Shown here: positions 41,722 through 50,825 of the stretch, piece by piece
Numbering within the stretch: the first letter of the stretch is position 1
Layout of the letters: each line of letters starts with the position of its first letter
Source: Thermophagus sp052400625
GTDB taxonomy: Bacteria > Bacteroidota > Bacteroidia > Bacteroidales > Marinilabiliaceae
Reading direction: 5' to 3' (one strand)
Assembly (NCBI GenBank): GCA_052400625.1
Contig: JBQTGH010000001.1
DNA: 64,000 nucleotides
Program-made: the position numbers and the translations under genes
Notes under the pieces: generated by a model
Database searches by the model: none
What the model was told of the DNA's origin: nothing
Seen by the model: only the letters and a program-made list of their open reading frames with translations

Positions 41722-42543
41722 TTAAATTAAACCTCTTAGCTTGGATTGGATTAATTCTGTCACCGACTGAATGGCCGGCGGAAACACTTTCCTTAAGTCA
41801 ATCTCGGAGGAGGTTTCCAGCAGGCGTCTCAGTGACTTCATGAAGGTGTCTTTTATTTCAGTAGCTAGATTTATTTTGGTGATTCCGTGGGCAACAGCAC
41901 GGCGAAGCATCTCATCGGGGATGCCGGAACTGCCATGCAGCACCAGTGTTGCCGGAGTTGCTCGGCGAATTTCATCCAGTAAGTCGATCTGAAGATTCGG
42001 CGGATCTTTGTAGAAGCCGTGAGCAGAACCAATGGCGACGGCCAAAGAGTGAACCCCCGTCATCTGAACAAACCGGGCAGCATCTTCGGGTTGAGTAAAA
42101 ACATGATTGCCCTGACTTTGTCCCAGTTTTGCCACATACCCCAATTCGGCTTCCACATGAGCGCCATATTTTTTGGCAGCTGCCACAACTTCTGACGTTA
42201 TGTCGACATTTTCCTGAAAGCTCTTTTCGCTGGCATCAATCATCACTGAATCGAAACCGGCTTCCAAACATCGACGGGCCAACTCGGGACTATTTCCATG
42301 ATCCAGATGAACCCATCCTTCCACATCAAATTCTTTCAATGCACTCTTAGCCATGTTGACAGCGATCTCCAGCCCGATGTAATCAATAGAGCTTTTAGAA
42401 AGCTGTAAAATGATGGGGACATCAATGGCTTTGACAGCACTGAGAACACCTTTCAGCGTCTCCAGATTATAAAAGTTGGTAGCCAGAATAGCTTTGCCTT
42501 TGCCCCTATACGCTTGTAATTTATCTTGTAGTTTCATCATCAC
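41722..42543 (-). CDS. kbaY: Class II D-tagatose-1,6-bisphosphate aldolase, catalytic subunit
   Basis: A 273-residue zinc aldolase of the fructose/tagatose bisphosphate family. HLDHG (zinc ligand and catalytic Asp region), AELGYV, AIGSAHGFY and LHGSSGIP with the remaining zinc His ligands are all present. It cleaves tagatose-1,6-bisphosphate to dihydroxyacetone phosphate and glyceraldehyde 3-phosphate. The presence of a KbaZ/GatZ gene in the same operon points to tagatose rather than fructose bisphosphate. Its ATG overlaps the upstream kinase stop by 4 bp, showing translational coupling. The gene could equally be called gatY. Confidence 0.9.
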   Translation of the reverse strand: MMMKLQDKLQAYRGKGKAILATNFYNLETLKGVLSAVKAIDVPIILQLSKSSIDYIGLEIAVNMAKSALKEFDVEGWVHLDHGNSPELARRCLEAGFDSVMIDASEKSFQENVDITSEVVAAAKKYGAHVEAELGYVAKLGQSQGNHVFTQPEDAARFVQMTGVHSLAVAIGSAHGFYKDPPNLQIDLLDEIRRATPATLVLHGSSGIPDEMLRRAVAHGITKINLATEIKDTFMKSLRRLLETSSEIDLRKVFPPAIQSVTELIQSKLRGLI

Positions 42544-43493
42544 AAATCGATTGAGATATTAAACTTATTAAGAGCCATAGACCGAATTAATTCTGGGGAA
42601 GCAAAAGCACCCGTTCCGCCCACCGCAGTGGTATTAAGCGCTCCCGTAAGATTGGCAAAGTCCAGACACGCCTCCGGCGAGGCACCTTTCACATATTTAC
42701 AAATAAACCCGGCATTGAAACTATCGCCGGCACCAATGGCATCCACCACTTGGGTATTGAGATATCCTGAATGGTGCACCAACTCTTTGTTGGGTTGATA
42801 AAGAACGGATCCTTTATTTCCTCTTTTCACGGCCATATTATTCATGAATGGCTCCAGCTTTTTGATGGCCTCCTCGATGGAGGTCGCCTTTGTCAGATGC
42901 AGCAACTCCGTTTCATTGGGAAGAAAGACATCCACAAAAGGAAGGATGGCTTCGAAGTCAAATTCCCATTTTTCGGATGGATCCCATTGCGTATCAAGCG
43001 AAGTGGTTACACCTAGCTTTTTAGCTCTGGAAAACAACTGATGAATATCCTTTTTCAAGCCGGGTTGAAGAAACAAGGATGAAAAATGAATATGCCGGGC
43101 ACGACTCAGATGGTCGTCCGTAATATCCTTTAGACTCAAAAAGTCCATCGCTCCGGGATGAGTCACCATAGCCCGGTCTTCTCCATAATTAAGCACGATG
43201 GTGGCCCCGGTCGAAAGGTTCATATCGGCCATGACCAACGAAGTATCGATGCCCTTCTCTTCTAATTTTTGCGTTACAAACTCACCGAAGGCATCCACCC
43301 CAATTTTCCCCAGAAAGCCCACATTAGCTCCCAGACTCGAGAGATTGGAAGCAAAAATTGCCGTTGAACTTCCCAAGGTTAGAGACATGTCACCTGCCAG
43401 TTTTTCTTTACCTACTTCGACTTCCCCATCGATATCGTTTAAAATCAAATCGACGTTGAGTTCTCCGATGGCTAATACATCCAACTTTTTCAT
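42540..43493 (-). CDS. PfkB-family sugar kinase, probable tagatose-6-phosphate kinase
   Basis: A 317-residue kinase from the methionine at 43493 (MKKLDVLAIGELNVDL); the frame is open to 43526. PfkB signatures are present: the N-terminal GELNVDL, the GGxx-like LGSSTAIFASNLSSLG block and the C-terminal DAIGAGDSFNAGF with the catalytic Asp. The enzyme should phosphorylate a ketohexose (phosphate) with ATP. In this context tagatose-6-phosphate to tagatose-1,6-bisphosphate, feeding the aldolase, fits best; fructokinase cannot be excluded by sequence alone. Confidence 0.88.
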   Translation of the reverse strand: MKKLDVLAIGELNVDLILNDIDGEVEVGKEKLAGDMSLTLGSSTAIFASNLSSLGANVGFLGKIGVDAFGEFVTQKLEEKGIDTSLVMADMNLSTGATIVLNYGEDRAMVTHPGAMDFLSLKDITDDHLSRARHIHFSSLFLQPGLKKDIHQLFSRAKKLGVTTSLDTQWDPSEKWEFDFEAILPFVDVFLPNETELLHLTKATSIEEAIKKLEPFMNNMAVKRGNKGSVLYQPNKELVHHSGYLNTQVVDAIGAGDSFNAGFICKYVKGASPEACLDFANLTGALNTTAVGGTGAFASPELIRSMALNKFNISIDL

Positions 43494-43603
43494 ATTTTTT
43501 AGATATGCATATAACCCATGGGCCAATAGCTAATGGGCAGATAATTATTATTTTTTATGTTGATATTCCTGCAAATCAAAATGATCAAACAGCCTATTGA
43601 CTT

Positions 43604-44929
43604 CTACACTTTTGTAAAACCGCAAGCCCGCGAATACATTCCGGCAACCGTCCGGATATGACTATATACAAGTTCTTTAGGGTCAAGACTCAATTTCCCG
43701 CTGCACACTAGGTAAAACTGTGCCGGCATGAATTGACTCAGTAACGACAAGGGAATTTGGTTCTCTTGAAGATTTTTGAACAGTTTTTCTTTCGCAGCAT
43801 CCACTTCCGGAAATGTCCAATAATACCTCGAACGATCCGAAAAACTATATTTTCGTTTAAATGCTTGTTGATATTCACTTCCGTGGTAGTAAGCTTTCCA
43901 AAATCTTGGTTCTTTCAACATAGCATTATCCAACGTTTCACTCAGCTTCGACAAATTGCCATTGTCCTTCCCCATAATTTCAACCTCCATGGCCTCCAGA
44001 GCAAACAGCGCCTCTCGATAAGCAAAGGTCAACCAAGGACCTACTTTTAGGATGCAAAAATGTCCTTCAATCAGTTTCGCCAGATTTTCTGCCGACTGAT
44101 AATCGGTTGAATGCGCTTCAAAAACCAGGCGGTCAACATTTAAAATTTGCGAACTTAACCCCTGAGCTTTTTCTGGCAAATATTGGAATACTTTGTCATC
44201 GCTAAACTCCACTCCGGGCTGAACCACCAGTCCTACCACCCTTTCCCAGGCATCTGTCAACCCTTCTTTCACAAAATATTCATGAGTAACAGCAATGGTT
44301 TTTTCAGCATCTTCCGGCGTAGTTGGGGACACCCCTTCTTCCTCTTCCTGTGCCCCACCGGGAATGGGAACTTCCGTTCCTATGATATAGACCGGCTTGG
44401 GAGTGCCCTTCCGGAATTTTTGCCATGTATCTTCCGCCACGTGGCAAAGAATGGCAGTTCGTTTGGCCACCACCTCATCGGACAGTGGCTTACTTCTGTC
44501 ACCTTCATCATCGGCACAAAACATACTTGTATCCAAATGAATTTTTTGATATCCGGCTTTTATGTATTCAGCAATCAGCACTTTTGCTTTTTCCATAGCC
44601 TCCTCAGCGGGAAGATGTTTCCAGGGGTTAGGCCCCAAATGGTCACCACCTAGTATTATCTTATCGCTAGAGAATCCTATGGCTGCTGCAATTCGGCGAA
44701 TAAAACTAACAAAATCGGCAGGTTTCATGCCGGTATACCCACCAAATTGATCAACCTGATTGGAGGTGGACTCAACTAAGAGAACAGACCCATCGGCCTT
44801 TGCCTGCATAAAACAGGCTTTTAACACCTCGGGATGAGCCGAACAAACGGAATAAATCCCTTTCTGCCGACCATTTCTATTCTCTTTCAATAAATTGACA
44901 AATATTTCCTGTGAATTTTTATTGTCCAT
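43604..44929 (-). CDS. kbaZ: D-tagatose-bisphosphate aldolase non-catalytic (chaperone) subunit
   Basis: A 441-residue KbaZ/GatZ protein: GIYSVCSAHPEVLKACF, STSNQVDQFGGYTGM, GGDHLGPNPWK and HLDTSM are hallmarks of the family. It stabilises and activates the KbaY/GatY aldolase; an older view saw it as a tagatose-6-phosphate kinase. Length matches the family (about 420-440). It lies 6 bp after the AgaS-like gene and 110 bp ahead of the kinase. Sequence alone cannot separate KbaZ from GatZ, but the AgaS neighbour favours the amino-sugar (Kba) type. Confidence 0.93.
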   Translation of the reverse strand: MDNKNSQEIFVNLLKENRNGRQKGIYSVCSAHPEVLKACFMQAKADGSVLLVESTSNQVDQFGGYTGMKPADFVSFIRRIAAAIGFSSDKIILGGDHLGPNPWKHLPAEEAMEKAKVLIAEYIKAGYQKIHLDTSMFCADDEGDRSKPLSDEVVAKRTAILCHVAEDTWQKFRKGTPKPVYIIGTEVPIPGGAQEEEEGVSPTTPEDAEKTIAVTHEYFVKEGLTDAWERVVGLVVQPGVEFSDDKVFQYLPEKAQGLSSQILNVDRLVFEAHSTDYQSAENLAKLIEGHFCILKVGPWLTFAYREALFALEAMEVEIMGKDNGNLSKLSETLDNAMLKEPRFWKAYYHGSEYQQAFKRKYSFSDRSRYYWTFPEVDAAKEKLFKNLQENQIPLSLLSQFMPAQFYLVCSGKLSLDPKELVYSHIRTVAGMYSRACGFTKV

Positions 44930-44935
44930 TTTATT

Positions 44936-46090
44936 TTAAATTGGATAGATTTTAACCCCTTGAACCACTCTGGAAATCGTTCCCGAAACGGATGGTTGGT
45001 CGGGATTCAGTCCCAGACTTAACGACTTGAAGTAGCCCATCAGCTGAGCGACCAAAACTTCAGCAACGCCTAAATACTCATGTACAGCAGCGATATCTCC
45101 ATCATTTCCGAAAGTGACCGTAAGGTCGAAATCGATTTGGTCAATTTTTAGCGGCAGGTGAGAAACTGCCACCTGAGCCATTCCTTTTTCCGACTGGTTG
45201 ATTTGACGCACCAAATCAAATTCGTACTTCCGGGAATAATCATCATCCGAAAAGAGGTAAACCAGCAGCGTTTTCCCATTAACAATAGCCCGGGGACCAT
45301 GCCGGAACCCCAAAAAAGAGTTGTAGGCACACATCACCTGTCCGTCGGTCAACTCCTGAAGTTTCAGATGGCTCTCTTCTGCCACCCCCACAAGCGGCCC
45401 GGCGCCCAGAAAGACTGCTCGGTCAAAGCCCTTGGCGGCGATGTGCGCGATGGCTTCGGAATAGTGCGTTAATATCACCTCTCCCCAACGGGCCAGACGA
45501 GCCACGTTTTCCTCTTCCTGTTCCAATTGATCTAATTTGGTTATCAAGATATAGGCAAGCATCATGGACGAAAAACTGCTGGTCATAGCCAGACTAACAT
45601 CGTTGGTCTCGGGAGGAAGTAGGACGCGCAAGCTACGCTCGTTATCGGTCATGGCGTAAAGCTTACCGGTCTCGTCGCAGGTAATGATAAGATGAAAAAC
45701 TTTGGGACAGTATTTATCCAATAACTCGACCACCGCCAGACTTTCCGGGCTGTTGCCAGAACGTGCGAACGACACCAACAATGTGGGACGCTCGGTTTGC
45801 AAATAAAATTCGGGATGAGTCAGAAGTTCGGTAGTGGGGATATTTCGTCCGGGATTTTTCTGATATGGAATTCTCAACCCATGCACTGCTTTCCCTATAA
45901 AAGCAGAAGTGCCGGCACCCGTAAGAATCACATCTGCATCGGTGGGGGCAAACCCCTGGAAAAAATCTAATATCTCAGTTCTTCTGCCCGAAACTATTTC
46001 GAAAGTCTTTTTCCAAACCTTCGGCTGCTGGAAAATTTCGTTTCGCGTATTTCTACCTTTCGAATCATTCATAACTTTAGTTTTTACCAT
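44936..46090 (-). CDS. agaS: SIS-domain sugar isomerase/deaminase, AgaS type
   Basis: A 384-residue protein with two SIS phosphosugar-binding domains (about residues 45-180 and 210-350), including VILTGAGTSAFIG, SFARSGNSPES, FLGAGPLVGVAEE and FLGFRHGPRA. AgaS converts galactosamine-6-phosphate to tagatose-6-phosphate with release of ammonia. It is the first gene of the catabolic operon and faces the DeoR-type regulator across a 229-bp divergent region. Without an upstream deacetylase in the window, how galactosamine-6-phosphate arises is unclear. Confidence 0.88.
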   Translation of the reverse strand: MVKTKVMNDSKGRNTRNEIFQQPKVWKKTFEIVSGRRTEILDFFQGFAPTDADVILTGAGTSAFIGKAVHGLRIPYQKNPGRNIPTTELLTHPEFYLQTERPTLLVSFARSGNSPESLAVVELLDKYCPKVFHLIITCDETGKLYAMTDNERSLRVLLPPETNDVSLAMTSSFSSMMLAYILITKLDQLEQEEENVARLARWGEVILTHYSEAIAHIAAKGFDRAVFLGAGPLVGVAEESHLKLQELTDGQVMCAYNSFLGFRHGPRAIVNGKTLLVYLFSDDDYSRKYEFDLVRQINQSEKGMAQVAVSHLPLKIDQIDFDLTVTFGNDGDIAAVHEYLGVAEVLVAQLMGYFKSLSLGLNPDQPSVSGTISRVVQGVKIYPI

Positions 46091-46130
46091 ACTTTTTGTT
46101 TCACTCCAATGTCAAAACAAACCCTTTTAA

Positions 46131-46145
46131 CTTTCATTTCCTTTC
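46131..46145. promoter_or_regulatory. CTTTC direct repeat, candidate operator for the DeoR/AgaR regulator
   Basis: Two CTTTC boxes exactly 10 bp apart with a further TTTC between them, 40 bp upstream of the agaS start. CTTTC direct repeats spaced about one helical turn are the known site type of E. coli AgaR. A second direct repeat, ACACAACAA at 46184 and 46221, lies further into the same divergent region and is an alternative site. Confidence 0.35.
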
Positions 46146-46319
46146 GCAAATAAAAAATATAATCTTTAAAAAACCAAATAATAACACAACAAAATGAAAC
46201 GAACTATGATTTGAAATAAAACACAACAACCATTCTCCCACCCCAAAAATCCCACTTCAGCACCTTTTTTTTATTAATCCACAGATTGTTTATATCTTTA
46301 CCGCTTTAAACAGAAACCC

Positions 46320-47099
46320 ATGATTACGGAAAACTTAACACCGGAAAGGCGGAACTATATACTAAAGCAGATAAGCGATACCGGGAGTATTAAAGTAAAG
46401 GAGGTGAGTTCCAAATTTAACGTTTCGGAAGTTACAGTTCGAAAGGATTTGGAAGTACTGGAAAAGAAAAACCTTTTGCTTCGCGTTCGTGGCGGCGCCA
46501 TTAAATTGAACTATACACCTGCCGAAGAAGATTCGCCCATCACCGAAAAGCAACAAAAGAATTACCGAGAAAAACAATTAATTGGTAAAGCGGCGGTTTC
46601 TCTCATTAAAGAAAACGACACCATTATATTGGACTCAGGGACGACAACCCTAGAAATAGCCAAAAACCTTCAAAAATTCAATAAGCTATCCATCATCACC
46701 AACGCATTAAACATTGCGATGGTATTAAATGAATACAAAAGATTTCAGGTCATCATCCCCGGTGGGTACCTCAGAGAAAAGTCGGCATCATTGGTAGGCC
46801 CCATTGCCGAATCTTTTTTGAAAAATTTTTATTGCGACAAGCTCTTTCTTGGAATCGACAGCTTCAACCTAGAGAGAGGCGTCTCTACCCCCAATCTGGA
46901 AGAAGCCAGCATGAACCAGATGATGATCTCCATTGCCAAAGAGGTAATTGCCGTTTTTGACTCCAGCAAATTTAATCGTGGAAGTTTTGCCTTTATCGCC
47001 CCCGTAAACAAAATAAACACCGTCATCACCGATGCAGGCGTCGACCCTCATACCAAAGAAGAGCTGGAACGACTCGGCGTAAAAGTGATCATCGCCTAA
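46320..47099 (+). CDS. DeoR-family transcriptional regulator (AgaR-like)
   Basis: A 259-residue regulator. The N-terminal DeoR helix-turn-helix (about residues 8-60: RRNYILKQI, VSEVTVRKDLEVLE, RVRGGAI) is followed by the DeoR sensor domain with the IILDSGTTTLEIAKNL phosphosugar pocket and FDSSKFNRGSFA. Proteins of this class repress sugar operons and are relieved by a phosphorylated intermediate, here perhaps a tagatose or galactosamine phosphate. It is divergent from agaS, so autoregulation and control of the 46.1-32.9 kb operon are the natural inference. Confidence 0.93.
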   Translation: MITENLTPERRNYILKQISDTGSIKVKEVSSKFNVSEVTVRKDLEVLEKKNLLLRVRGGAIKLNYTPAEEDSPITEKQQKNYREKQLIGKAAVSLIKENDTIILDSGTTTLEIAKNLQKFNKLSIITNALNIAMVLNEYKRFQVIIPGGYLREKSASLVGPIAESFLKNFYCDKLFLGIDSFNLERGVSTPNLEEASMNQMMISIAKEVIAVFDSSKFNRGSFAFIAPVNKINTVITDAGVDPHTKEELERLGVKVIIA

Positions 47100-47261
47100 C
47101 ACTTTCCTTTTTCGATATATTAACACTGGCTATAAAAATGCGATCGATCACCGAACCGTCACCTTTTTATTATTTGTTGATTTAAAGCTTTATAAACAAT
47201 TAGGTAAGACAAACACTCAACTTAGCTTACAGACACATAACCAATTTCAAACCTTCTATTT

Positions 47262-48350
47262 ATGAAACTACAAGATATCGTCAGTCAATTTTTGATCCGG
47301 GGTAACGTAGAGTTTATAAAACCATTTGGAACAGGATTAATCAATACCACTTATAAAGTCAACACCATTGAAAATTCGGCGCCAAACTACCTACTCCAAA
47401 CCATTAATCATCAAGTCTTTCCAAACATTGAACAACTAACTCGCAACATCCGGAGAGTCACCTCTCATATACGTCAAAAGCTGGAAGAACAAAACGTCAA
47501 AGATATCGACCGACGCGTCTTAACCCCCATAGAAACGAAAGACCAGAAAGGATTCTTTCAGGATGAAAAGGGCAATTACTGGCGCATGTTTCTTTTTATT
47601 GAAGAATCGCATTCCTATGATCACTTGGCAAGTCCGCAACAGGCAGAGGCCGGTGGACGAGCATTCGGTCAGTTTCAAAAATGGGTATCCGATTTGCCCG
47701 GTGAACCGCTATTCCCGGTAATACCGGGGTTTCATGATACGGAGATGCGCATCAACAACTTTATGTCGCGAGTAGAAAAGGATCCCATAGGCCGACTCAA
47801 AGAGGTAAAAGAGGAAGTCGATTTTCTCCTGCAACGCTCCGAAACGTATAAAAAAATCGTCAGAATGGGGCGACAGGGCGAAATTCCCCAACGCATCGTG
47901 CACCAAGACACCAAGTTTAACAATGTACTGCTCGACAAAAACGATGAAGTGCTTTGTGTGGTGGATCTGGACACCGTAATGCCCGGATATGTTTGTTACG
48001 ACATTGGTGACGCCATAAGAAACGGTGCCAACACAGGTAAAGAAGACGACCCCAACACTGAGAATGTCGCTATCGACCTGGCACTTTATGAAGGTTTTAT
48101 CAAAGGCTTCCTTATGGAGACGAAGAACATTTTAACTCCCGCCGAAAAAGAAACATTGGCTTTTGGCGCCAAATTGCTCACATACGAGCAAGCCACACGT
48201 TTCCTGGATGATTATCTCAACGGAGATCAATATTACAAAATTAATTACCCCGAGCACAACCTCACTAGAACTCGAGCACAAATAAAGCTATTATCCAGCA
48301 TGGAACACAACTGGGAAAAAATGCAAAAAATCGTAAAACAATCCATTTAA
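47262..48350 (+). CDS. N-acetylhexosamine 1-kinase-like phosphotransferase (NahK type)
   Basis: A 362-residue kinase of the aminoglycoside phosphotransferase/choline kinase fold. FGTGLINTTYKV forms the nucleotide loop, VHQDTKFNNVLLD the catalytic loop with Asp and metal-binding Asn, and VVDLDTVMPG the second metal motif. Close family members phosphorylate GlcNAc and GalNAc at C1. In Bacteroidetes such genes sit beside glycan loci, consistent with the GalNAc theme here. A 1-phosphate product would not enter the AgaS route directly, which leaves the biochemical link open. It begins 162 bp after the regulator. Confidence 0.82.
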   Translation: MKLQDIVSQFLIRGNVEFIKPFGTGLINTTYKVNTIENSAPNYLLQTINHQVFPNIEQLTRNIRRVTSHIRQKLEEQNVKDIDRRVLTPIETKDQKGFFQDEKGNYWRMFLFIEESHSYDHLASPQQAEAGGRAFGQFQKWVSDLPGEPLFPVIPGFHDTEMRINNFMSRVEKDPIGRLKEVKEEVDFLLQRSETYKKIVRMGRQGEIPQRIVHQDTKFNNVLLDKNDEVLCVVDLDTVMPGYVCYDIGDAIRNGANTGKEDDPNTENVAIDLALYEGFIKGFLMETKNILTPAEKETLAFGAKLLTYEQATRFLDDYLNGDQYYKINYPEHNLTRTRAQIKLLSSMEHNWEKMQKIVKQSI

Positions 48351-48363
48351 TTATCTATTCTTA

Positions 48364-49026
48364 ATGATTATCGTTATGAAGCAACAACTCATGATTCCAT
48401 ATATTGACATCCATCCCTCCAGTCCTGAATACATAAAATACATCCTCGATCAAAAAGGGGCAAAAGGAGAGATTGATCAAATCAACTGGAGCGCTTTCCC
48501 TTATAAGCCGGAGGTCCAATTTGGCATGGCATATAATGAAAACTTCCTCTTTTTGGTTTTTTACATCCAAGAACAATACATAAGAGCACTGGAAGTGGAA
48601 CCCAACGGAAAGGTTTGGGAAGACAGCTGCAGTGAATTCTTTCTTTCTTTCGACAACACCGGCTATTACAACATTGAAACCAATTGTATCGGAACCCAAC
48701 TGGTCGGCTTTGGAAAAAACAGACACAACAGAACACACCTTCCGAACGACGCGATCCGTTCGATAATCGCCCATTCCTCTTTAGACTCTCATCCCATAGA
48801 ACCACAAACCGGACATTTCGATTATCAGCTTTCTCTGATCATCCCGGCCACCAGTTTTCGGTTTCACCCCGGCCTCAAATTCAAACCCGGAATGCCAATA
48901 AACGGTAACTTCTACAAATGCGGCGACAAAACCGACCAACCCCATTTCGTTTCCTGGAACCCCATCTCCACGAATGAACCCGACTTCCACCAACCCGACT
49001 TTTTTGGCATCTTAAAATTGGAATAA
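48364..49026 (+). CDS. Carbohydrate-binding family 9-like protein, no signal peptide
   Basis: A 220-residue protein matching the bacterial CBM9-like group: a beta-sandwich with INWSAFPYKPEVQFGMAY, VWEDSCSEFFLSF and the closing HFVSWNPI, followed by FGILKLE. Conserved aromatic residues line a possible sugar site. No signal peptide is seen from either start (48364 or the methionine at 48376), so it may be cytosolic. It starts 13 bp after the kinase gene and probably shares its mRNA. The role is unknown; members often accompany glycan loci. Confidence 0.8.
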   Translation: MIIVMKQQLMIPYIDIHPSSPEYIKYILDQKGAKGEIDQINWSAFPYKPEVQFGMAYNENFLFLVFYIQEQYIRALEVEPNGKVWEDSCSEFFLSFDNTGYYNIETNCIGTQLVGFGKNRHNRTHLPNDAIRSIIAHSSLDSHPIEPQTGHFDYQLSLIIPATSFRFHPGLKFKPGMPINGNFYKCGDKTDQPHFVSWNPISTNEPDFHQPDFFGILKLE

Positions 49027-49364
49027 AGCAAAATGATTCGTTCTCCACATGCTCTGTGCGCTGTGTCTCGACAAACGAAGAGGCACAAAGGCACAGAGAA
49101 AATCTATGAGTTTCAAAAACTACTTATTTCCATTTATTTCCTCTTTATATCTATTTATACCCATCCACATTGTTTAATTTATTAACAACTAGCCTTTTCC
49201 CGCCTTTCAACCTCTAACCTATAGCTTCTGTCTTCCGGCCTCCGACTTCTGTCAAAATATTTTGCACTTTCATACCAATTATTATTAATTTTATAAGGCA
49301 CATTTTAAATCCTTATTGTTAAATCGGGCCATTGGTTCTTTAAGGCCATACAAACCGTATCGTA
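49027..49364. other. Intergenic stretch upstream of cas6 with dispersed repeat fragments
   Basis: 338 bp without a gene. It contains GAGGCACAAAGGCACAGAG (49080s), an AT-rich TTTATATCTATTTATA block and CTTCTGTCTTCCGG near 49222. Related sequences, in the opposite orientation, recur at 51.6-51.8 and 58.3 kb. A TATTTTGCA element at about 49255-49264 resembles the Bacteroidetes -7 box and may be the cas6 promoter. Confidence 0.45.
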
Positions 49365-50153
49365 ATGAGATTCAAGATCACCTTTAACCGTACCGGGAAA
49401 CTCTGCATGCTTCCGATGGATTATCAATACTACATCAGCGCATGGATCTACAAAGTGCTGATGCAGGCCGACAAGGACTATTCCACCTTCCTGCATGATC
49501 AGGGCTATGGACAAAGTCCTACCAAGCTTTACAAACTATTTTGCTTTTCGCGTCTCCATTTTGGACGCCCCAAACTGTGGAAAGATCGCAAACTCTTCGA
49601 AATTGATGCCACCACCCTATGGCTCAAGGTGTCGTTCGATGTGCCACAAGCCGCCACCACCTTCATCAAAGGGCTCTTCTCCGATCAGGAGTGCTACCTG
49701 GGCAACCGCTTCAACGGCATTGACCTGAAGGTGACCGGCGTAGAAGCCTTGCCAGAGCCTCTCTTTACCGAAACCATGCACTACCGACTTCATTCACCCT
49801 GGGTGGTAAGCTTTCAGTCCGACAAACAACGACCGGCTCAATACCTCAGACCCGATGAGGAAAATTTCAACGATTTATCGGTAAAACATATCACTGAAAA
49901 GTTTCTGAATACCCGAAAACGAAAAATACCTAATCTTCAAATCACCTTTACTCCTGCCCCTCAATATAAACGAAGCGGTTTCGTCATTAAACCCGACACC
50001 CCTTATCAAACTAGAGTGGTGGGCAATCTCTTCGACTTTGAACTGACCGCCCCTACCGAAGTGCAACGCATGATCTGGAATGGTGGAATCAGCGAAAAAA
50101 GCGCGCTCGGATTCGGATGGTGCGAACTGGATGAGAAGTACAAGATGTGTTGA
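49365..50153 (+). CDS. cas6: CRISPR-associated endoribonuclease Cas6
   Basis: A 262-residue Cas6 with two ferredoxin-like halves. The N-terminal half has ISAWIYKVL and FLHDQGY. Tyr29, His44 and Lys54 fall where the catalytic triad of archaeal Cas6 is expected (inferred by position). The C-terminal glycine-rich loop GGISEKSALGFGWCEL is typical. The enzyme cuts the pre-crRNA within the 30-nt repeats and leaves an 8-nt 5' tag. It lies 1.76 kb upstream of cas10, separated by a minisatellite and an unknown gene, so it is likely expressed separately from the effector operon. Confidence 0.93.
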   Translation: MRFKITFNRTGKLCMLPMDYQYYISAWIYKVLMQADKDYSTFLHDQGYGQSPTKLYKLFCFSRLHFGRPKLWKDRKLFEIDATTLWLKVSFDVPQAATTFIKGLFSDQECYLGNRFNGIDLKVTGVEALPEPLFTETMHYRLHSPWVVSFQSDKQRPAQYLRPDEENFNDLSVKHITEKFLNTRKRKIPNLQITFTPAPQYKRSGFVIKPDTPYQTRVVGNLFDFELTAPTEVQRMIWNGGISEKSALGFGWCELDEKYKMC

Positions 50154-50558
50154 TGTGCCGATAGGGGGATGTGCTCAGTGAGACGGCAAAAGAGGAATCT
50201 ACTAATTTCATGATTTGCGGAAAAGGGGATTTCCTCAGTCGAATATGCTCATGACAAGCCTTTAGGCTTACTCAGGCGATTGGTCGAAAGGGCGCCTGAG
50301 GCATGACCGCAAAACATAACAGCTTTTAATACAACAAGTTAATTTCATTATATTAAAAATGAAGAACAACCCGGTCATACCACCTATCATGATAGAAGAT
50401 ACCGGTCCGCCCTAACGATCATTGGACGATGTCTTCCGGCAGGAAGGGACCATAGCGAAAGAAGCCCTGGAAAAAAGAAATGAGACGAGACACAGGTTGA
50501 TGAACACCTCCATAATTTCGGACCTGGCAGTCTGCAAAAGGGTCGGAAGGTTTCGCAC
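50154..50558. other. Intergenic stretch after cas6 with hairpins
   Basis: Holds a small hairpin AAGCC-TTTA-GGCTT (50256-50269) followed by an 8-bp stem CTCAGGCG/CGCCTGAG (50271-50278 with 50293-50300). No T-run follows, so a terminator role is uncertain. The motif AGGGCGCCTGAGGCATGA (50289-50306) recurs in near-identical form at 63980-63997 beyond the CRISPR array. Confidence 0.45.
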
Positions 50559-50825
50559 AAAGGTCGGAAACCTTTGCATAAAGGTCGGAGACCTTCGCAT
50601 AAAGGTCGGAAACCTTCGCATAAAGGTCGGAAAGCTTCGCACAAAGGTCGGAGACCTTCGCACAAAGGTCGGAAACCTTCGCATAAAGGTCGGAGACCTT
50701 CGCATAAAGGTCGGAGACCTTTGCATAAAGGTTGGAAAGCTTCGCACAAAGGTCGGAGACCTTCGCACAAAGGTCGGAGACCTTTGCATAAAGGTCGGAA
50801 AGCTTCGCACAAAGGCCGGAAAGAA
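50559..50825. repeat. 21-bp minisatellite, about 13 tandem units
   Basis: Twelve full units at exact 21-bp spacing begin at 50559 (then 50580, 50601 and so on to 50790), with degenerate units on both sides (about 50537 and 50811). The unit reads AAAGGTCGGAGACCTTCGCA plus T/C. Variation is confined to a few positions (GAG/AAA/AAG core, C or T, T or C at the end). Each GAG unit contains the hairpin AAGGTC-GGA-GACCTT. As the unit is 21 bp and free of stops, five of six frames stay open; on the plus strand they would read heptads such as RIKVGDL. Whether it is translated cannot be judged. Confidence 0.9.

Noticed and set aside
44183..44653. 156-codon plus-strand open frame inside kbaZ
   Set aside because: Antisense shadow of a strongly conserved family protein.
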